A DNA stretch of 64,000 nucleotides from Desulfoscipio sp. XC116 (GCF_039851975.1 NZ_CP156660.1:2919035-2983034), one strand, 5' to 3'; positions 1-9,005 are shown, numbered from the stretch's first letter. Numbers and translations: made by a program. Notes: generated by a model from the letters alone, not told the origin.

Positions 1-734
1 ACTGCCAGGTCAGCGGTGATATGACCGCCCCCCACGGGAAATACGTTTAAACGATACAGTATACCGTGGTTGATAAAAGTCGCTTTGGTTATACCGGCAC
101 CAATATCCACGCACACTACACCCAATTGTCGCTCTACCCCCGCCAGCACCGTTTGAGCGATAGCCAACGGACCGGCCACGGTTTGAGCAATTTTCAGGTC
201 TGCGTTACGCAAACACAGCAAAGTTTGTTCCATCTGCCTCTCAGGAACGGCCAGGACCACGGCCTCCATACCAAGCTCTCGACCCCGACAACCCAAAGGC
301 CTGTCAACATGCTTGCCATCTATATAAAAGCTGTTATTAACCAGTTGTACAACTAGCCATTCCGCCGGTAAAACAGTTTCACACAAATGCCGGTACAATT
401 CTTGCAAGTGTCTCCGGGCAATTACCTGCCGCCTGGCAATTGCTCGCTTTACATTGCCGGGCCCGGCAGCCAGCTCCGGCCCGTCAATGTTTACATAAAC
501 AGAGGTAAAGGCTACCCCGGCGGCGGCCCTGGCATCAGCCACGGCTTTTTTTACAGCCGTCGCGGCTTCTTCGGGATTAACTATACGGCCCTTTTCCACG
601 CCCACCGAGGGGGAATAACCAAGGCCCAAAAGTTCCTGTTTGGCCCCGTAACCGTTTTTTAGTACAGCCACGTATATCCCGGATGTGCCAATATCAAGAC
701 CAACCGCCACATCTTTTTGAACTGTCCCGGCCAA
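1..734 (-). CDS. ftsA: Cell division protein FtsA, N-terminal part (cut by window edge)
   Basis: FtsA is the actin-like ATPase that tethers FtsZ to the membrane. About 244 of roughly 410-430 residues are present; the 3' end lies outside the window. The translation shows an actin-type phosphate-1 loop (DIGTSG) near residue 12, an SHS2/1C-like stretch around residues 85-165, and a second phosphate loop (VDIGAG) near residue 210. I chose the TTG start at 734 because GGGGAGGT lies 8 bases upstream of it; no ATG is better placed. It is the last visible gene of the minus-strand dcw cluster, where ftsZ would normally follow. A MreB or FtsA paralogue is possible, but position and residues favour FtsA. 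Confidence 0.9.
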   Translation of the reverse strand, partial: MAGTVQKDVAVGLDIGTSGIYVAVLKNGYGAKQELLGLGYSPSVGVEKGRIVNPEEAATAVKKAVADARAAAGVAFTSVYVNIDGPELAAGPGNVKRAIARRQVIARRHLQELYRHLCETVLPAEWLVVQLVNNSFYIDGKHVDRPLGCRGRELGMEAVVLAVPERQMEQTLLCLRNADLKIAQTVAGPLAIAQTVLAGVERQLGVVCVDIGAGITKATFINHGILYRLNVFPVGGGHITADLA

Positions 735-796
735 GCAGGCCTACCTCCCCACCTTTACTTATATTGTAAATTCAACATCCAGTAATAATTCCCTTT

Positions 797-1150
797 TTAT
801 TTATTAATTTTATTTTTTAAAATGTGACGGCGAATAATGGCCAAATTCTGAAACAGCCGCACACCAAAAGCTACAACTGCAGCAAGATAAAGATCAATAC
901 CCAACCGGTCACCGATAAAAGTAAGTCCGGCCGCCAAGAGTGCGTTACTAAAGAATCCAGTGACAAATATGCTCTGGTCAAATTTATCCTCAATAGCAGC
1001 CCTGATACCGCCGAAAACCGAATCCAGTGCCGCCAGTGCTGCAACAGACATATATTTGGCGTAGTCCTGCGGTAAAACCACCGGTATGTTAAATCCAATC
1101 ATTACGCCGACCCCCAGGCCCACCAAAGCTAAAATGATACCCATCCACAT
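797..1150 (-). CDS. sbp: Small basic membrane protein Sbp (DUF1290)
   Basis: This 117-residue protein has four hydrophobic segments (about 5-25, 32-50, 60-80 and 85-105) and a basic C-terminus ending in KNKINK. It matches the DUF1290 small-basic-protein family found beside ftsA and ftsZ in sporulating Firmicutes. The family has no established biochemical function; it is a membrane protein of the division locus. It lies between the DUF881 gene and ftsA, as in related genomes. An ATG start is used. A repeat element sits directly upstream at 1229-1316, so its translation or transcription may be partly uncoupled from the genes before it. Confidence 0.85.
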   Translation of the reverse strand: MWMGIILALVGLGVGVMIGFNIPVVLPQDYAKYMSVAALAALDSVFGGIRAAIEDKFDQSIFVTGFFSNALLAAGLTFIGDRLGIDLYLAAVVAFGVRLFQNLAIIRRHILKNKINK

Positions 1151-1228
1151 AAGACATTGTCACCCGCCGTTCCCTTAGATCTATTCTGAAAAAAGCTCAG
1201 GTTACTTTCTTCCGGTATGCTTGCAATT

Positions 1229-1316
1229 GTCATTGCGAACGCAAGCAAAGCAATCTTCAAACCGCGTAAACAGCCCAACATGAGATTGCCGCGCCGCTTC
1301 GCTCCCCGCAATGACG
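1229..1316. repeat. Imperfect palindromic intergenic repeat (MITE/REP-like)
   Basis: An 88-bp element whose ends are inverted copies: GTCATTGCG at 1229-1237 against CGCAATGAC at 1308-1316, and inner GCAATCT against AGATTGCC. The motif CATTGCGA...GCAATCTC is typical of a dispersed non-coding repeat found in many bacterial genomes. It lies inside the dcw cluster, between the first DUF881 gene and sbp. No transposase is near. A genome-wide copy count would settle whether it is mobile. Confidence 0.7.
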
Positions 1317-1364
1317 GACTTTAAGCGTTACAGATTTTATTCAAAAAGTTTCATCGCCTCGCAA

Positions 1365-2048
1365 TTATCTCTTCCCATAGGCAGGTAAAGTTAAATCATC
1401 GTATTTTTCCAAAGACACCTTAATACCAATATCCCGCCAGTGTTCCTTCAGCCCCTCGGGCATCTCCAGGGTACCCATGAGCTCCTGTGGATTGCCAATG
1501 GCCAGTATTTGGTAAGGAGGAAACACCCGATTTAAATTTATGTTGATAAAAGACCCCGCAAGTCTGATTTCAGTAGTAGCAACAATACGCTCCCCATTGA
1601 TGGATATTGCCTCCGCCCCGGCACCCCACAGTTCATTAACCGCGTTTAACAAATCCTCGTCCCCAATGATCATCATTAACTCAGGTGGCGCCTGGTCATC
1701 GTCCATGTCGGGTTTATCCAGCACCAATTCAACTCCGGGGCCGCTTACCCTAACCAACCCCGCGCTCATGCGCGTTTTGTTCAACTCGCTTTCCAGTGCA
1801 CTGACAGCCTCGGCCTGACCCTGATCTATCTGGTTTATTTTAAAAGTCAGGTCGCTGATTTCTTTGGATAGGTTTTCCTCTTCCTCTTTTATTTGCTTTA
1901 ATTCTGCGGTTAGCTCCCGGGCACGGTCAATGGATATGCCGTTTGAAGCTCGGTTAACCGTACGAAACTGCAGGGCCAGCATCAACCCCAATACTGCGGC
2001 AACCAGCATAATTGAAGCATATATACTAATTTTTTGGGGCACCGGCAA
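1365..2048 (-). CDS. DUF881 family membrane-anchored protein (copy 1)
   Basis: This 227-residue protein has one N-terminal membrane helix (about 8-27), a charged coiled coil (about 40-90) and a DUF881 domain to the C-terminus, predicted to lie outside the membrane. The family is found in pairs beside sbp and ftsA in Firmicutes and Actinobacteria; no biochemical activity is established and a role in division or cell-wall assembly is inferred from position. It is a diverged tandem paralogue of the next upstream gene, 13 bases away. The TTG start at 2048 lies only about 4 bases after GGAGG; a GTG two codons later (2042) has better spacing and could be the real start. Confidence 0.85.
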   Translation of the reverse strand: MPVPQKISIYASIMLVAAVLGLMLALQFRTVNRASNGISIDRARELTAELKQIKEEEENLSKEISDLTFKINQIDQGQAEAVSALESELNKTRMSAGLVRVSGPGVELVLDKPDMDDDQAPPELMMIIGDEDLLNAVNELWGAGAEAISINGERIVATTEIRLAGSFININLNRVFPPYQILAIGNPQELMGTLEMPEGLKEHWRDIGIKVSLEKYDDLTLPAYGKR

Positions 2049-2061
2049 ACCACCTCCCGTA

Positions 2062-2766
2062 TCACATCTTCAATTTCGCATAATTAAACACCAAACCGCC
2101 CGTATATGCGGGAACAGCTAACTTGTCCACCTTTTTAACATCTACCTCAATACCAAAAAATTGCAAGTAATCGACTACTCCGTTTTTCATTTTTAACGAA
2201 CCGGCCAGAGTTTCCGGATTGCCTATCGCAGAAATGACAAACGGGGGACTAAGCCGCTGATTCTTGTTTACTAATATGGTCGGCCCGATACAGCGGACCT
2301 CCGTAGTGGAGATAATTCGCTGCCCGTTAAGGGAAATGGCCCGGGCCCCGGCTGCCTTAAGCTCATTTAATGTGCGCAGTACATCTCCGTCGTGCAGCAC
2401 GTAAAAGTTGGGGTTATCCCCGGGCTGCAGGGCTTTACTGCTATCGTTGAGCGTCACCTCCACACCGGCGCCCCGCACTTCCTTCATGCCTGCTTCCTGG
2501 CGGGCCTTATCCAGCTCCTCCTTTAGCTTGGATAACTCCGGACCGGTTACCGCACTGTCCAGTTGATTCCGCAAATCATCCACTTTGACCTGTAATTGAT
2601 CCCTTGAATCGCGGGCTTTATCCAGTTCCTGAGCTAATGTAATAGTTCTGTCCAGATCCGGTGTATTCTCAGCGATATCCCTGGTAACCCGGAATTGTAC
2701 CGCCAGTATAAACCCCATGACCAACCCGACCAGAACCATTATCCAGTAATATGACTTTATTTTCAT
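2062..2766 (-). CDS. DUF881 family membrane-anchored protein (copy 2)
   Basis: This is a 234-residue paralogue of the neighbouring DUF881 gene, with the same layout: an N-terminal membrane helix (about 6-24), a coiled coil (about 40-85), and a C-terminal DUF881 domain containing the shared pattern ELKAAGARAISLNGQRI. The ATG start follows GGGGGAG at good spacing. It sits between ftsQ (26 bases upstream) and its paralogue, so the genes are probably co-transcribed. The two copies have diverged strongly in the coiled coil, which hints that they form a hetero-pair rather than being redundant; that is inference. Confidence 0.85.
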   Translation of the reverse strand: MKIKSYYWIMVLVGLVMGFILAVQFRVTRDIAENTPDLDRTITLAQELDKARDSRDQLQVKVDDLRNQLDSAVTGPELSKLKEELDKARQEAGMKEVRGAGVEVTLNDSSKALQPGDNPNFYVLHDGDVLRTLNELKAAGARAISLNGQRIISTTEVRCIGPTILVNKNQRLSPPFVISAIGNPETLAGSLKMKNGVVDYLQFFGIEVDVKKVDKLAVPAYTGGLVFNYAKLKM

Positions 2767-2792
2767 GCCAGCTCCCCCAAAATAACCTGCCT

Positions 2793-3536
2793 TTAATCTT
2801 TGTATTTCACAACCGGCGAATTAACAATCGAGAAATCAACATACTCAATATTCTTATCTCCTGCTTGTAATTCCTTTATTACCTGTAAAAAATAATTACC
2901 TTTGACAGCCACGTTTTCCGGCATGCCAAGCTGACATTCTATACCTTCCAATGTATACAGCGTTATCAAGCCCACGTTGCCAACGTGCACCTCGGACAGG
3001 CTGTTCCTTAATTGCACGCCCAATTCCTGCACCACCCGCAGGGCAACATCCAATTCCTTTCCTTTAACTTTTTTACCCGGCCCCGCAGCCTGCACATTTA
3101 TTCCGGTAACCACAGGCAGTCCTGTGGCGGCGGCACTGCCCGCACGCAGATAATAACCCTCCGCATCCAGCTCCACAAATTTTCCGTCCACCACCACCAA
3201 CGCCACAGGCACCCGCTCGACAACTTTAATAATTATGTTATCGGGAAAGTTTCTAATAATATTAACACCCTTAATCATGGGCAGCACATTTACCTTAGCG
3301 GAAGCAGTGTGCAAATCCGCTTTGAAAATATTCATTCCCGTTACAATACCCGATACCTGCACTATCTCTCCAGCGGTCACCTTATTATTTCCCTGGACAA
3401 TTATTTTAGATATTGTAAAGATAGGTGATTGCAATAAAATATAGGCTGCCAGCAGCACAATAAAAATTAAAAAAAAGCTCTGCCATAAAATAAATTTTTT
3501 CTTTTTATGTACGGCACGTACCGGGCCTGCCACCAT
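2793..3536 (-). CDS. ftsQ: Cell division protein FtsQ/DivIB
   Basis: FtsQ/DivIB is a single-pass membrane protein of the divisome that binds FtsL and the FtsB-type partner. The 247-residue product has a basic cytoplasmic N-terminus (HKKKK at 10-14), a membrane helix at about 16-36, a POTRA domain at about 41-110 (IIVQGNNKVTAGEIV...GMNIF), and the FtsQ beta domain after it. Length and order fit the family. The ATG start has only a weak upstream AAGGA. It is separated from murA by the island of small genes, so it probably has its own promoter in 3537-3719. Confidence 0.88.
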   Translation of the reverse strand: MVAGPVRAVHKKKKFILWQSFFLIFIVLLAAYILLQSPIFTISKIIVQGNNKVTAGEIVQVSGIVTGMNIFKADLHTASAKVNVLPMIKGVNIIRNFPDNIIIKVVERVPVALVVVDGKFVELDAEGYYLRAGSAAATGLPVVTGINVQAAGPGKKVKGKELDVALRVVQELGVQLRNSLSEVHVGNVGLITLYTLEGIECQLGMPENVAVKGNYFLQVIKELQAGDKNIEYVDFSIVNSPVVKYKD

Positions 3537-3719
3537 AACTTGTCCCGTTCCTTTCCATCAAACAATATCTTCCGCACCCCATGCCGCTATAAACTACAGA
3601 TCCGGCTATAAAAGGTGTATTGTTCATGAGCCCCCTAATCGTCTTCAATATCTAAATTATAAAACACCTCGCTAGTCTTGTCCAAGAAAAAGTATTACTC
3701 AACTGCCAGCAGATGAAAA

Positions 3720-3914
3720 TTAATCATTATTACATATAATACGCTTATCTTCTTTATCTTGAAAGCATAAACACTTTTTCCCCGTGGCTTTCAGAACTTC
3801 ACTGGACGGGCTATATCTGCTCTTAATTCCATAACTCCTGCAGCCATTGGGAAATCTGGCATCCCAAGTTATGTAATAATGTTTGCATTTTCTACAATTC
3901 ACAGTCCCCGGCAA
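3720..3914 (-). CDS. Small cysteine-motif protein, conserved hypothetical
   Basis: This 64-residue protein has a CxxC pair near the N-terminus (CRKCKHYY), a conserved WD-FPNGCRSYG centre and a C-terminal CLCF, which together look like a small zinc-binding fold. Short proteins with this pattern are widespread in anaerobic Firmicutes and deltaproteobacteria and have no known function; some are labelled uracil-DNA glycosylase, which I do not support because no glycosylase fold could fit. The TTG start at 3914 is used; a GTG four codons in would also keep all cysteines. It is the only minus-strand gene of the small-gene island between ftsQ and murA. Confidence 0.6.
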   Translation of the reverse strand: MPGTVNCRKCKHYYITWDARFPNGCRSYGIKSRYSPSSEVLKATGKKCLCFQDKEDKRIICNND

Positions 3915-4219
3915 ACGATCCCTTCACCCCCATTAGCTCCCGGCAGGCGCCGCCCCGAATTAACTTTCCTTATTCGACAAGTGTATGGATAATGGCGTTT
4001 ATCCAAGATTACCGTCACCTAAGCTCCGGTTATTTGCCATTGTTCTACAAAAACGCACTAACACCTTTAATAATCCGGACATTACCCCAACACATTTATA
4101 AATCATGGAAAAACACATTTTAATATACGTTTTAGCACTATACGTATGCCCATTTGCATATCAGCCATTATGTAATTTATGTGCCCACCTTGGACAAAAT
4201 CTTAGTGGAGGTGATAATT
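3915..4219. other. Intergenic stretch, divergent from 3720-3914 to 4220
   Basis: No convincing gene is visible in these 305 bases. Both flanking genes point away from it, so it should hold two promoters. The right half (4090-4180) is AT-rich, but I could not fix a clear -35/-10 pair. An upstream-extended reading frame for the next gene (from about 4154) lacks a ribosome site. Confidence 0.4.
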
Positions 4220-4408
4220 ATGAACAAATTTATAGTACGGGGACCGGGCATGAGATGCAACGAAATTACCGCCAACAATTTAGATGAAGCATTGAATATG
4301 GCCCAAAGTCAAAACCCCGGCAAACAAGTGGCCGCCGACGCAGCAGAAGTAATTTACGTATGCGAATCCGGTGAGGACCCTGATTCCTGTCAACTCAGGC
4401 TAAGCTAG
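4220..4408 (+). CDS. Small hypothetical protein (62 aa)
   Basis: The ATG at 4220 follows a strong ribosome site (GGAGGTGAT, 4207-4215), which decides the start against a longer in-frame reading from 4154. The 62-residue product (starting MNKFIVRGPGMRC) contains a short helix-like segment (NNLDEALNMAQ) and a C-terminal pair of cysteines (VCESGEDPDSC). I do not recognise a family. It is plus-strand, opposite to the dcw genes, and may be co-transcribed with the next small gene 125 bases downstream, ahead of a good terminator. Confidence 0.6.
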   Translation: MNKFIVRGPGMRCNEITANNLDEALNMAQSQNPGKQVAADAAEVIYVCESGEDPDSCQLRLS

Positions 4409-4533
4409 TCCGGCAAGTAATTGCGGCCAGAAAACGAATATTATCCAGGGTTTATCTTCACAGCATTAACAGGTATAAAGATTGATTATAACCACACAAT
4501 AATGTTGGACTCTCAATAATCCAACAGGGGGGG

Positions 4534-4713
4534 ATGACAGTGGTACGCGAAGGCTTGATACCCACTGTTTTAGGCGCGGCGGTTACCACCACGGGGCTGG
4601 CCCTGCGCAATGTAAACCCGATGATCGGATGGGGTATAACAGGCTTTGGATTGGCACATATTATTTTGGGTTCCATTGACCTTGTTCAACACAACCCCAA
4701 CCATATTAGGTAG
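4534..4713 (+). CDS. Small glycine-rich membrane protein (59 aa)
   Basis: The frame opens with ATG at 4534 inside a GGGGGGG run; the in-frame GTG at 4540, spaced about 7 bases from those Gs, is the more likely start and gives 57 residues (VVREGLIPTVLGAAV...). Two hydrophobic, glycine-rich segments (about 9-24 and 33-50) suggest a short hairpin membrane protein. The end is the TAG at 4711-4713, 10 bases before a strong terminator. No family is recognised and no catalytic motif is visible. Codon choice looks like that of the neighbours, so I judge it real although short. Confidence 0.6.
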   Translation: MTVVREGLIPTVLGAAVTTTGLALRNVNPMIGWGITGFGLAHIILGSIDLVQHNPNHIR

Positions 4714-4723
4714 ACGAGAGTTC

Positions 4724-4757
4724 AAGAAAGGAAGCCTAAAACGCTTCCTTTCTTTTT
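4724..4757 (+). terminator. Rho-independent terminator
   Basis: A perfect 12-bp stem (AAGAAAGGAAGC / GCTTCCTTTCTT) with a 7-base loop followed by a T run ends the two plus-strand small genes at 4220-4713. Confidence 0.85.
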
Positions 4758-4855
4758 GTATAAAAAAGCGGTGTATCCATTTTTATGCATCTGAATAAAA
4801 TAATTCCAAGCATTTCTAGCCCGGCAGTTCATACAATTGACAGAGGTGATATATA

Positions 4856-5038
4856 ATGGAATGGTTTACGTCTATAACCTGTGCTCTGTTGGGGTTGGTA
4901 CTCACATTGATATTTTTAACAGATCTGATTAATATTATTAGCACCGGAGTGGCAGCGCGCAAGAAACTTTTTATTTGTTTGATCAAGTTATTGACGGCTT
5001 TGCTATTATTACATATCCATTTCGAGATAGACATTTGA
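4856..5038 (+). CDS. Small membrane protein (60 aa), hypothetical
   Basis: A 60-residue protein with two hydrophobic helices (about 8-27 and 38-52) separated by a short basic loop (ARKK). The ATG at 4856 follows AGAGGTGAT at normal spacing. No family is recognised. It lies after the terminator of the preceding small genes, so it would need its own promoter. A 93-residue minus-strand frame overlaps it (4816-5097) and also has a purine-rich start region; the plus-strand reading is favoured by its clear membrane-protein composition. Confidence 0.5.
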   Translation: MEWFTSITCALLGLVLTLIFLTDLINIISTGVAARKKLFICLIKLLTALLLLHIHFEIDI

Positions 5039-5136
5039 GTTAATTGTTTCAGCAACTCTGCTTTATCATGCGTATTAATCAAGTAACCAGACTCCACCTC
5101 CGGTTGTAGCTGAAATAATTAAATTCCACCGGGAAC

Positions 5137-5192
5137 ACTCCGCAAATTTGCGGAACATCCCAAGTTTTGTTTTCCGATTTGAAATCGGAAAA
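5137..5192. repeat. Two short perfect palindromes downstream of murA
   Basis: TCCGCAAATTTGCGGA lies at 5139-5154 and a 25-base palindrome with arms GTTTTCCGATTT / AAATCGGAAAAC lies at 5168-5192. Neither is followed by a convincing T run on the minus strand. They lie where murA transcription leaves the cell-wall genes and meets the small plus-strand gene, so they may act as a two-way stop or mRNA end. Confidence 0.5.
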
Positions 5193-5254
5193 CCTGTAAA
5201 ATTGGATACCGCAGCTCCGCGCTTGTCCCCCATAAAACCAAAAAAGAGTCCACA

Positions 5255-6508
5255 TTAACTGTGTACTCGAATAATCCGCGCCCCCAGAGCGTTATATTTA
5301 TTTTCCAACCTTTCGTAGCCGCGGTCTATATGATCCACCTGGTCAAGCACCGTGCCGTTTTCCCCCGCCATAGCGGCCAGCACCAGCGCGGCCCCGGCCC
5401 GCAAATCACTGGCCTCCACACAGGCACCCGACAGACCGGGTATTCCCCTGACAACCGCCGTGTGACCCTCCAAACGAATATCCGCACCCATCCGGCGCAG
5501 TTCCATCACATGTTTGTAGCGGTTTTCAAAAATGGTTTCACTAATCACACTGGTTCCATCAGCGAGCGTTAAAAGGGCCATGAATTGCGGCTGCATGTCA
5601 GTGGGAAAACCCGGGTAGGGCATAGTTTTTATATCAACCGCCAGTGGTTTCTTATCCGCCGCCACCCGGACCAGGTCATCTTTCACCTCCACGTATACTC
5701 CGGCTTCCCGCAATTTATTAATTACGGGCTCCAGGTGTTCCGGGATGACATTGGCTACCAGTACATCCCCCCGGGTAATGGCGGCCGCTACCATGTGGGT
5801 GCCCGCCTCTATGCGATCGGGTATTACAGTGTATTCCGCCCCGTTTAATCCGTCAACACCGGTTATTTTTATGGTATCGGTACCCGCGCCTTTAACTTGC
5901 GCGCCCAAGCAGTTTAAAAAATTTTGCAAATCTACTATCTCCGGCTCACGGGCGGCATTGCGAATCACTGTCTTTCCTTCGGCAAGCACTGCGGCCATCA
6001 TCAGGTTTTCCGTAGCCCCAACGCTGGGCAAATCCAGATATATTTCACTGCCCTTAAGCTTCTCCGCCTGGGCGGTAATATAGCCGAACTTTTCCTTAAT
6101 CACCACCCCCATGGCCTGCATGCCCTTTAAATGCAGATTCATGGGCCGTGAACCAATGTTGCAGCCACCCGGGTAAGAAATTCTTGCATACTTATAACGA
6201 CTGATTAAAGGTCCCAGCACCAGGTTGGAAGCTCGCATACGCCGCATTAATTCCTCTGATACATCCTGGCAGCCAACCCCTTGCGTATCAATATGCATAA
6301 CATCCTTTTCCCAAACTACACCGGCGCCAAGATAGACCAGCAGCTCGCTCATCACTGCCACGTCACGCAGGCGGGGCACACCCCTGATAGTGCACTTTCC
6401 GTCCAGCAACAGGCTGGCCGCTATAATAGGCAGCGTGGCGTTTTTGGAACCGCTAACCTTTACGGTACCGACTAAACGATTGCCGCCCGTGATCATAAAT
6501 CTCTGCAA
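5255..6508 (-). CDS. murA: UDP-N-acetylglucosamine 1-carboxyvinyltransferase MurA
   Basis: MurA transfers enolpyruvate from PEP to UDP-GlcNAc, the first committed step of peptidoglycan synthesis in the cytoplasm. The 417-residue product shows the substrate motif [10 protein letters not shown] (19-28), [10 protein letters not shown] (92-101) and the catalytic loop [13 protein letters not shown] with Cys116, the fosfomycin-sensitive residue. Length is normal. The TTG start at 6508 is set by GGAGGTGATGAATAA directly upstream; the internal ATG (codon 5) lacks a site. It follows murB by 17 bases and is the last gene of the continuous mur run before the small-gene island. Confidence 0.96.
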   Translation of the reverse strand: MQRFMITGGNRLVGTVKVSGSKNATLPIIAASLLLDGKCTIRGVPRLRDVAVMSELLVYLGAGVVWEKDVMHIDTQGVGCQDVSEELMRRMRASNLVLGPLISRYKYARISYPGGCNIGSRPMNLHLKGMQAMGVVIKEKFGYITAQAEKLKGSEIYLDLPSVGATENLMMAAVLAEGKTVIRNAAREPEIVDLQNFLNCLGAQVKGAGTDTIKITGVDGLNGAEYTVIPDRIEAGTHMVAAAITRGDVLVANVIPEHLEPVINKLREAGVYVEVKDDLVRVAADKKPLAVDIKTMPYPGFPTDMQPQFMALLTLADGTSVISETIFENRYKHVMELRRMGADIRLEGHTAVVRGIPGLSGACVEASDLRAGAALVLAAMAGENGTVLDQVDHIDRGYERLENKYNALGARIIRVHS

Positions 6509-6525
6509 TTATTCATCACCTCCGC

Positions 6526-7437
6526 TTAAAACTCGCCCAGCTTCTGCACCTCCAGTACAAGTTTGATACCACATTTTTCTTCCACCACATTCTGGACCCG
6601 CCTTATTATCTCCAATACATCACCGGCAGTACCGCCACCGAGATTAACAAAAAAGTTGGCATGGCGCTGTGAAACCTGTATATTTCCCACCCGCATCTCT
6701 TTACAGCCGGCCAGTTCAATCAACCGCCCCGCGGAATTACCGGGCGGGTTTTTAAAAACACTGCCGGCATTGGGATACTCCAATGGCTGAGTCTGTCTGC
6801 GCCGGGCTAGGTAGAGTTCCATCCTTTGCTTGACCTCCTCTGCCCGGTCGGGCCTTCCCTCCAGAACAACATTCGCCACAATAATATTCCTCCGGGCCAG
6901 ACAACTTCGACGGTAGGCAAAGATCAGATCATGCGCCTCAAATGTCAAACTGTTACCGGCATAGTCAAAAGCCGTTACCCGCCTGACCCGCTCCCCAATA
7001 GCACAACCATTAGCTCCCGCATTCATGACCAAAGCCCCGCCAACCGTACCCGGTATGCCGGCTAAAAATTCAAATCCGGCCAACCCGGCCAGCATGGCTT
7101 TCCTGGCCAATAAGGGCAGCGGTACACCGGCGCCGGCATGGATCATACAGCCATCCACATTAATATCCGCGAGACCCGGACCAATTTTAATCACCATACC
7201 ACGGATACCTTGATCAGCAACCAACAGATTGGTTCCATTACCGATAACAGTGACCGGCAAGTCATTTTCTCGCGCATATATTAAAGCCCGGCGCAAATCT
7301 TCTTCATTCCGAGGCTTAACCAACAGGTCGGCGGGTCCCCCAATGTGCCAGCTGGTATGTTTACTCATAGGCTCTTGCAAGCATACCGGGCAACTAATGC
7401 TTTGCCGCAATTCTGCGTGGAGTACCGTATTTGTCAA
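6526..7437 (-). CDS. murB: UDP-N-acetylmuramate dehydrogenase MurB
   Basis: MurB is the FAD enzyme that reduces enolpyruvyl-UDP-GlcNAc to UDP-MurNAc with NADPH. The 303-residue protein contains the FAD-binding segments IGNGTNLLV (65-73) and GIPGTVGGALVMNAGA (127-142), the catalytic serine in NAGSVFKNP (Ser226) and a C-terminal glutamate in LVLEVQ (Glu296). The TTG start abuts the murC stop codon exactly; its ribosome site AAGGAG lies within the end of murC, so translation is probably coupled. It leads directly into murA. Confidence 0.95.
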   Translation of the reverse strand: MTNTVLHAELRQSISCPVCLQEPMSKHTSWHIGGPADLLVKPRNEEDLRRALIYARENDLPVTVIGNGTNLLVADQGIRGMVIKIGPGLADINVDGCMIHAGAGVPLPLLARKAMLAGLAGFEFLAGIPGTVGGALVMNAGANGCAIGERVRRVTAFDYAGNSLTFEAHDLIFAYRRSCLARRNIIVANVVLEGRPDRAEEVKQRMELYLARRRQTQPLEYPNAGSVFKNPPGNSAGRLIELAGCKEMRVGNIQVSQRHANFFVNLGGGTAGDVLEIIRRVQNVVEEKCGIKLVLEVQKLGEF

Positions 7438-8817
7438 CTATATACGCTCCTTTAACCTATTTACCAGTGCTTTACCGGTTTTCCAAACATCACCCGCACC
7501 CATGGTAAGCACCAGATCGCCTTCCTGCAACATCCCAGCTAAATAATCAACAGTTTCCTCTCCGGCGGCTAGTTGGAGCGGACGCACTCCCTTGTTATCA
7601 TGGACGGCATCTACAATTAATTGAGCCGTTACCCCGGCAATGGGCTTTTCCCCGGCACTATATATGTCGTTTATGATCACTAAATCAGCGGCATTAAAAC
7701 AAACCCCGAAACGATCGAACAATAATTGTGTTCTGGTATACCGGTGTGGTTGAAATACAGCAATAATCCTTCCGGAATGCACCTGCCGGGCTGCTCGCAG
7801 CGTGGCGGCAATTTCAGTGGGATGGTGGGCGTAGTCATCAATCACGGTAATCCCCTTTTCCCGGCCAAGCAGTTGATACCGCCTGCCGGCCCCCCGAAAG
7901 CATTTTAAACACTCAGCCACATCGCTATAGGACAAGCCAATATCACGACATGCCGCCACCACCGCCAGCGCATTGGCTAAGTTATGACGGCCGGGCACCG
8001 TCAGTTCAAGCCGACCCAAATGCCGCCCCTTAAAAAATACCTCTCCCGCAGACCCGCTTGCATCCACCCGAATATCCCGCAAAGTATAATCGGCAGCCGG
8101 GTTATCCAGAGCATAAGTCACCGGCTTCCCTGTACAGTCCTCGGCTATCGCCCTGATCCGCTCGTCATCAAAACAAAGTACCGCCGTACCGTTAGCGGGT
8201 ATTTTGTGTATAAATTGCCGGAAAGCATCGACGATTTCTTCGACTGAACCATAATGGTCCAAATGATCGTCCTCTATATTGGTAACTATTGCCAAATAAG
8301 GCTGGAGTTTCAAAAAGGAACGGTCACTTTCATCCGCTTCCGCCACCAGGAATGGGCCCCGTCCAAACTTGGCGTTCCCGCCAATATCAGTCAATTCACC
8401 TCCGATTAATATTGTGGGATCCTGTTGGCATTTTTCCAAAACCAGCGCCAGCATGGCGGAAGTAGTGGTTTTACCGTGCGCGCCGGCCACTGCCAGACCC
8501 TTTTGCCGATTCATTAAAAGACCCAGCAAATCCGCCCGGTGGATTACCGGCACACCCTTTTCCCCGGCTGCCTGCATTTCGTCGTTTTCAGCATTTATAG
8601 CTGTTGAATATACCACCAATTCGGCATCACCGACATGGGCACCTTCGTGCCCCTTGTATATGGCGGCACCCCTGGCCTTAAGCCGCTCAGTCACCGGCGT
8701 GCTGTTAATGTCGGAACCCCGGACATCCAAGCCCAAATCCAATAAAACCCTGGCCAGCCCACTCATTCCGGCACCGCCGATTCCTATAAAGTGTATCTTA
8801 TCTGGAATATCCTGCAC
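7438..8817 (-). CDS. murC: UDP-N-acetylmuramate--L-alanine ligase MurC
   Basis: MurC adds L-alanine to UDP-MurNAc using ATP. The 459-residue protein has an N-terminal Rossmann domain (GIGGAGMSG, 12-20), the Mur-ligase P-loop AGAHGKTTTS (111-120), and the conserved EADESDRS and DDYAHHPTEI motifs. The GTG start at 8817 is preceded by AAGGAG. It sits between murG (after a 188-base gap with no gene) and murB, which begins on the next base. The alanine-specific ligase is identified by the AHGKTT form of the P-loop and by its position. Confidence 0.95.
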   Translation of the reverse strand: MQDIPDKIHFIGIGGAGMSGLARVLLDLGLDVRGSDINSTPVTERLKARGAAIYKGHEGAHVGDAELVVYSTAINAENDEMQAAGEKGVPVIHRADLLGLLMNRQKGLAVAGAHGKTTTSAMLALVLEKCQQDPTILIGGELTDIGGNAKFGRGPFLVAEADESDRSFLKLQPYLAIVTNIEDDHLDHYGSVEEIVDAFRQFIHKIPANGTAVLCFDDERIRAIAEDCTGKPVTYALDNPAADYTLRDIRVDASGSAGEVFFKGRHLGRLELTVPGRHNLANALAVVAACRDIGLSYSDVAECLKCFRGAGRRYQLLGREKGITVIDDYAHHPTEIAATLRAARQVHSGRIIAVFQPHRYTRTQLLFDRFGVCFNAADLVIINDIYSAGEKPIAGVTAQLIVDAVHDNKGVRPLQLAAGEETVDYLAGMLQEGDLVLTMGAGDVWKTGKALVNRLKERI

Positions 8818-9005
8818 CCGCTAATCAGCTCCTTCCTGCACCCTTTTGGCGCATATACGACAGTCGGGAGAGAAAGATACCTTATATTATGCTTAATATA
8901 AACAAGGTGTTACATACTATCCAAAGCATGCAAACTCCCGGGCCTGTCCATTTCTGTCAGAGTATTAACTACAGCTGCACAGCCATGAATAACCAGCTGT
9001 TTTAT

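Noticed and set aside
1129-1311. A 60-codon minus-strand frame before sbp
   Set aside because: Most of it is translation of the palindromic repeat at 1229-1316.
4816-5097. A 93-codon minus-strand frame opposite the 60-aa membrane gene
   Set aside because: The plus-strand gene has a better ribosome site and coherent membrane-protein composition; this frame has no recognisable features.
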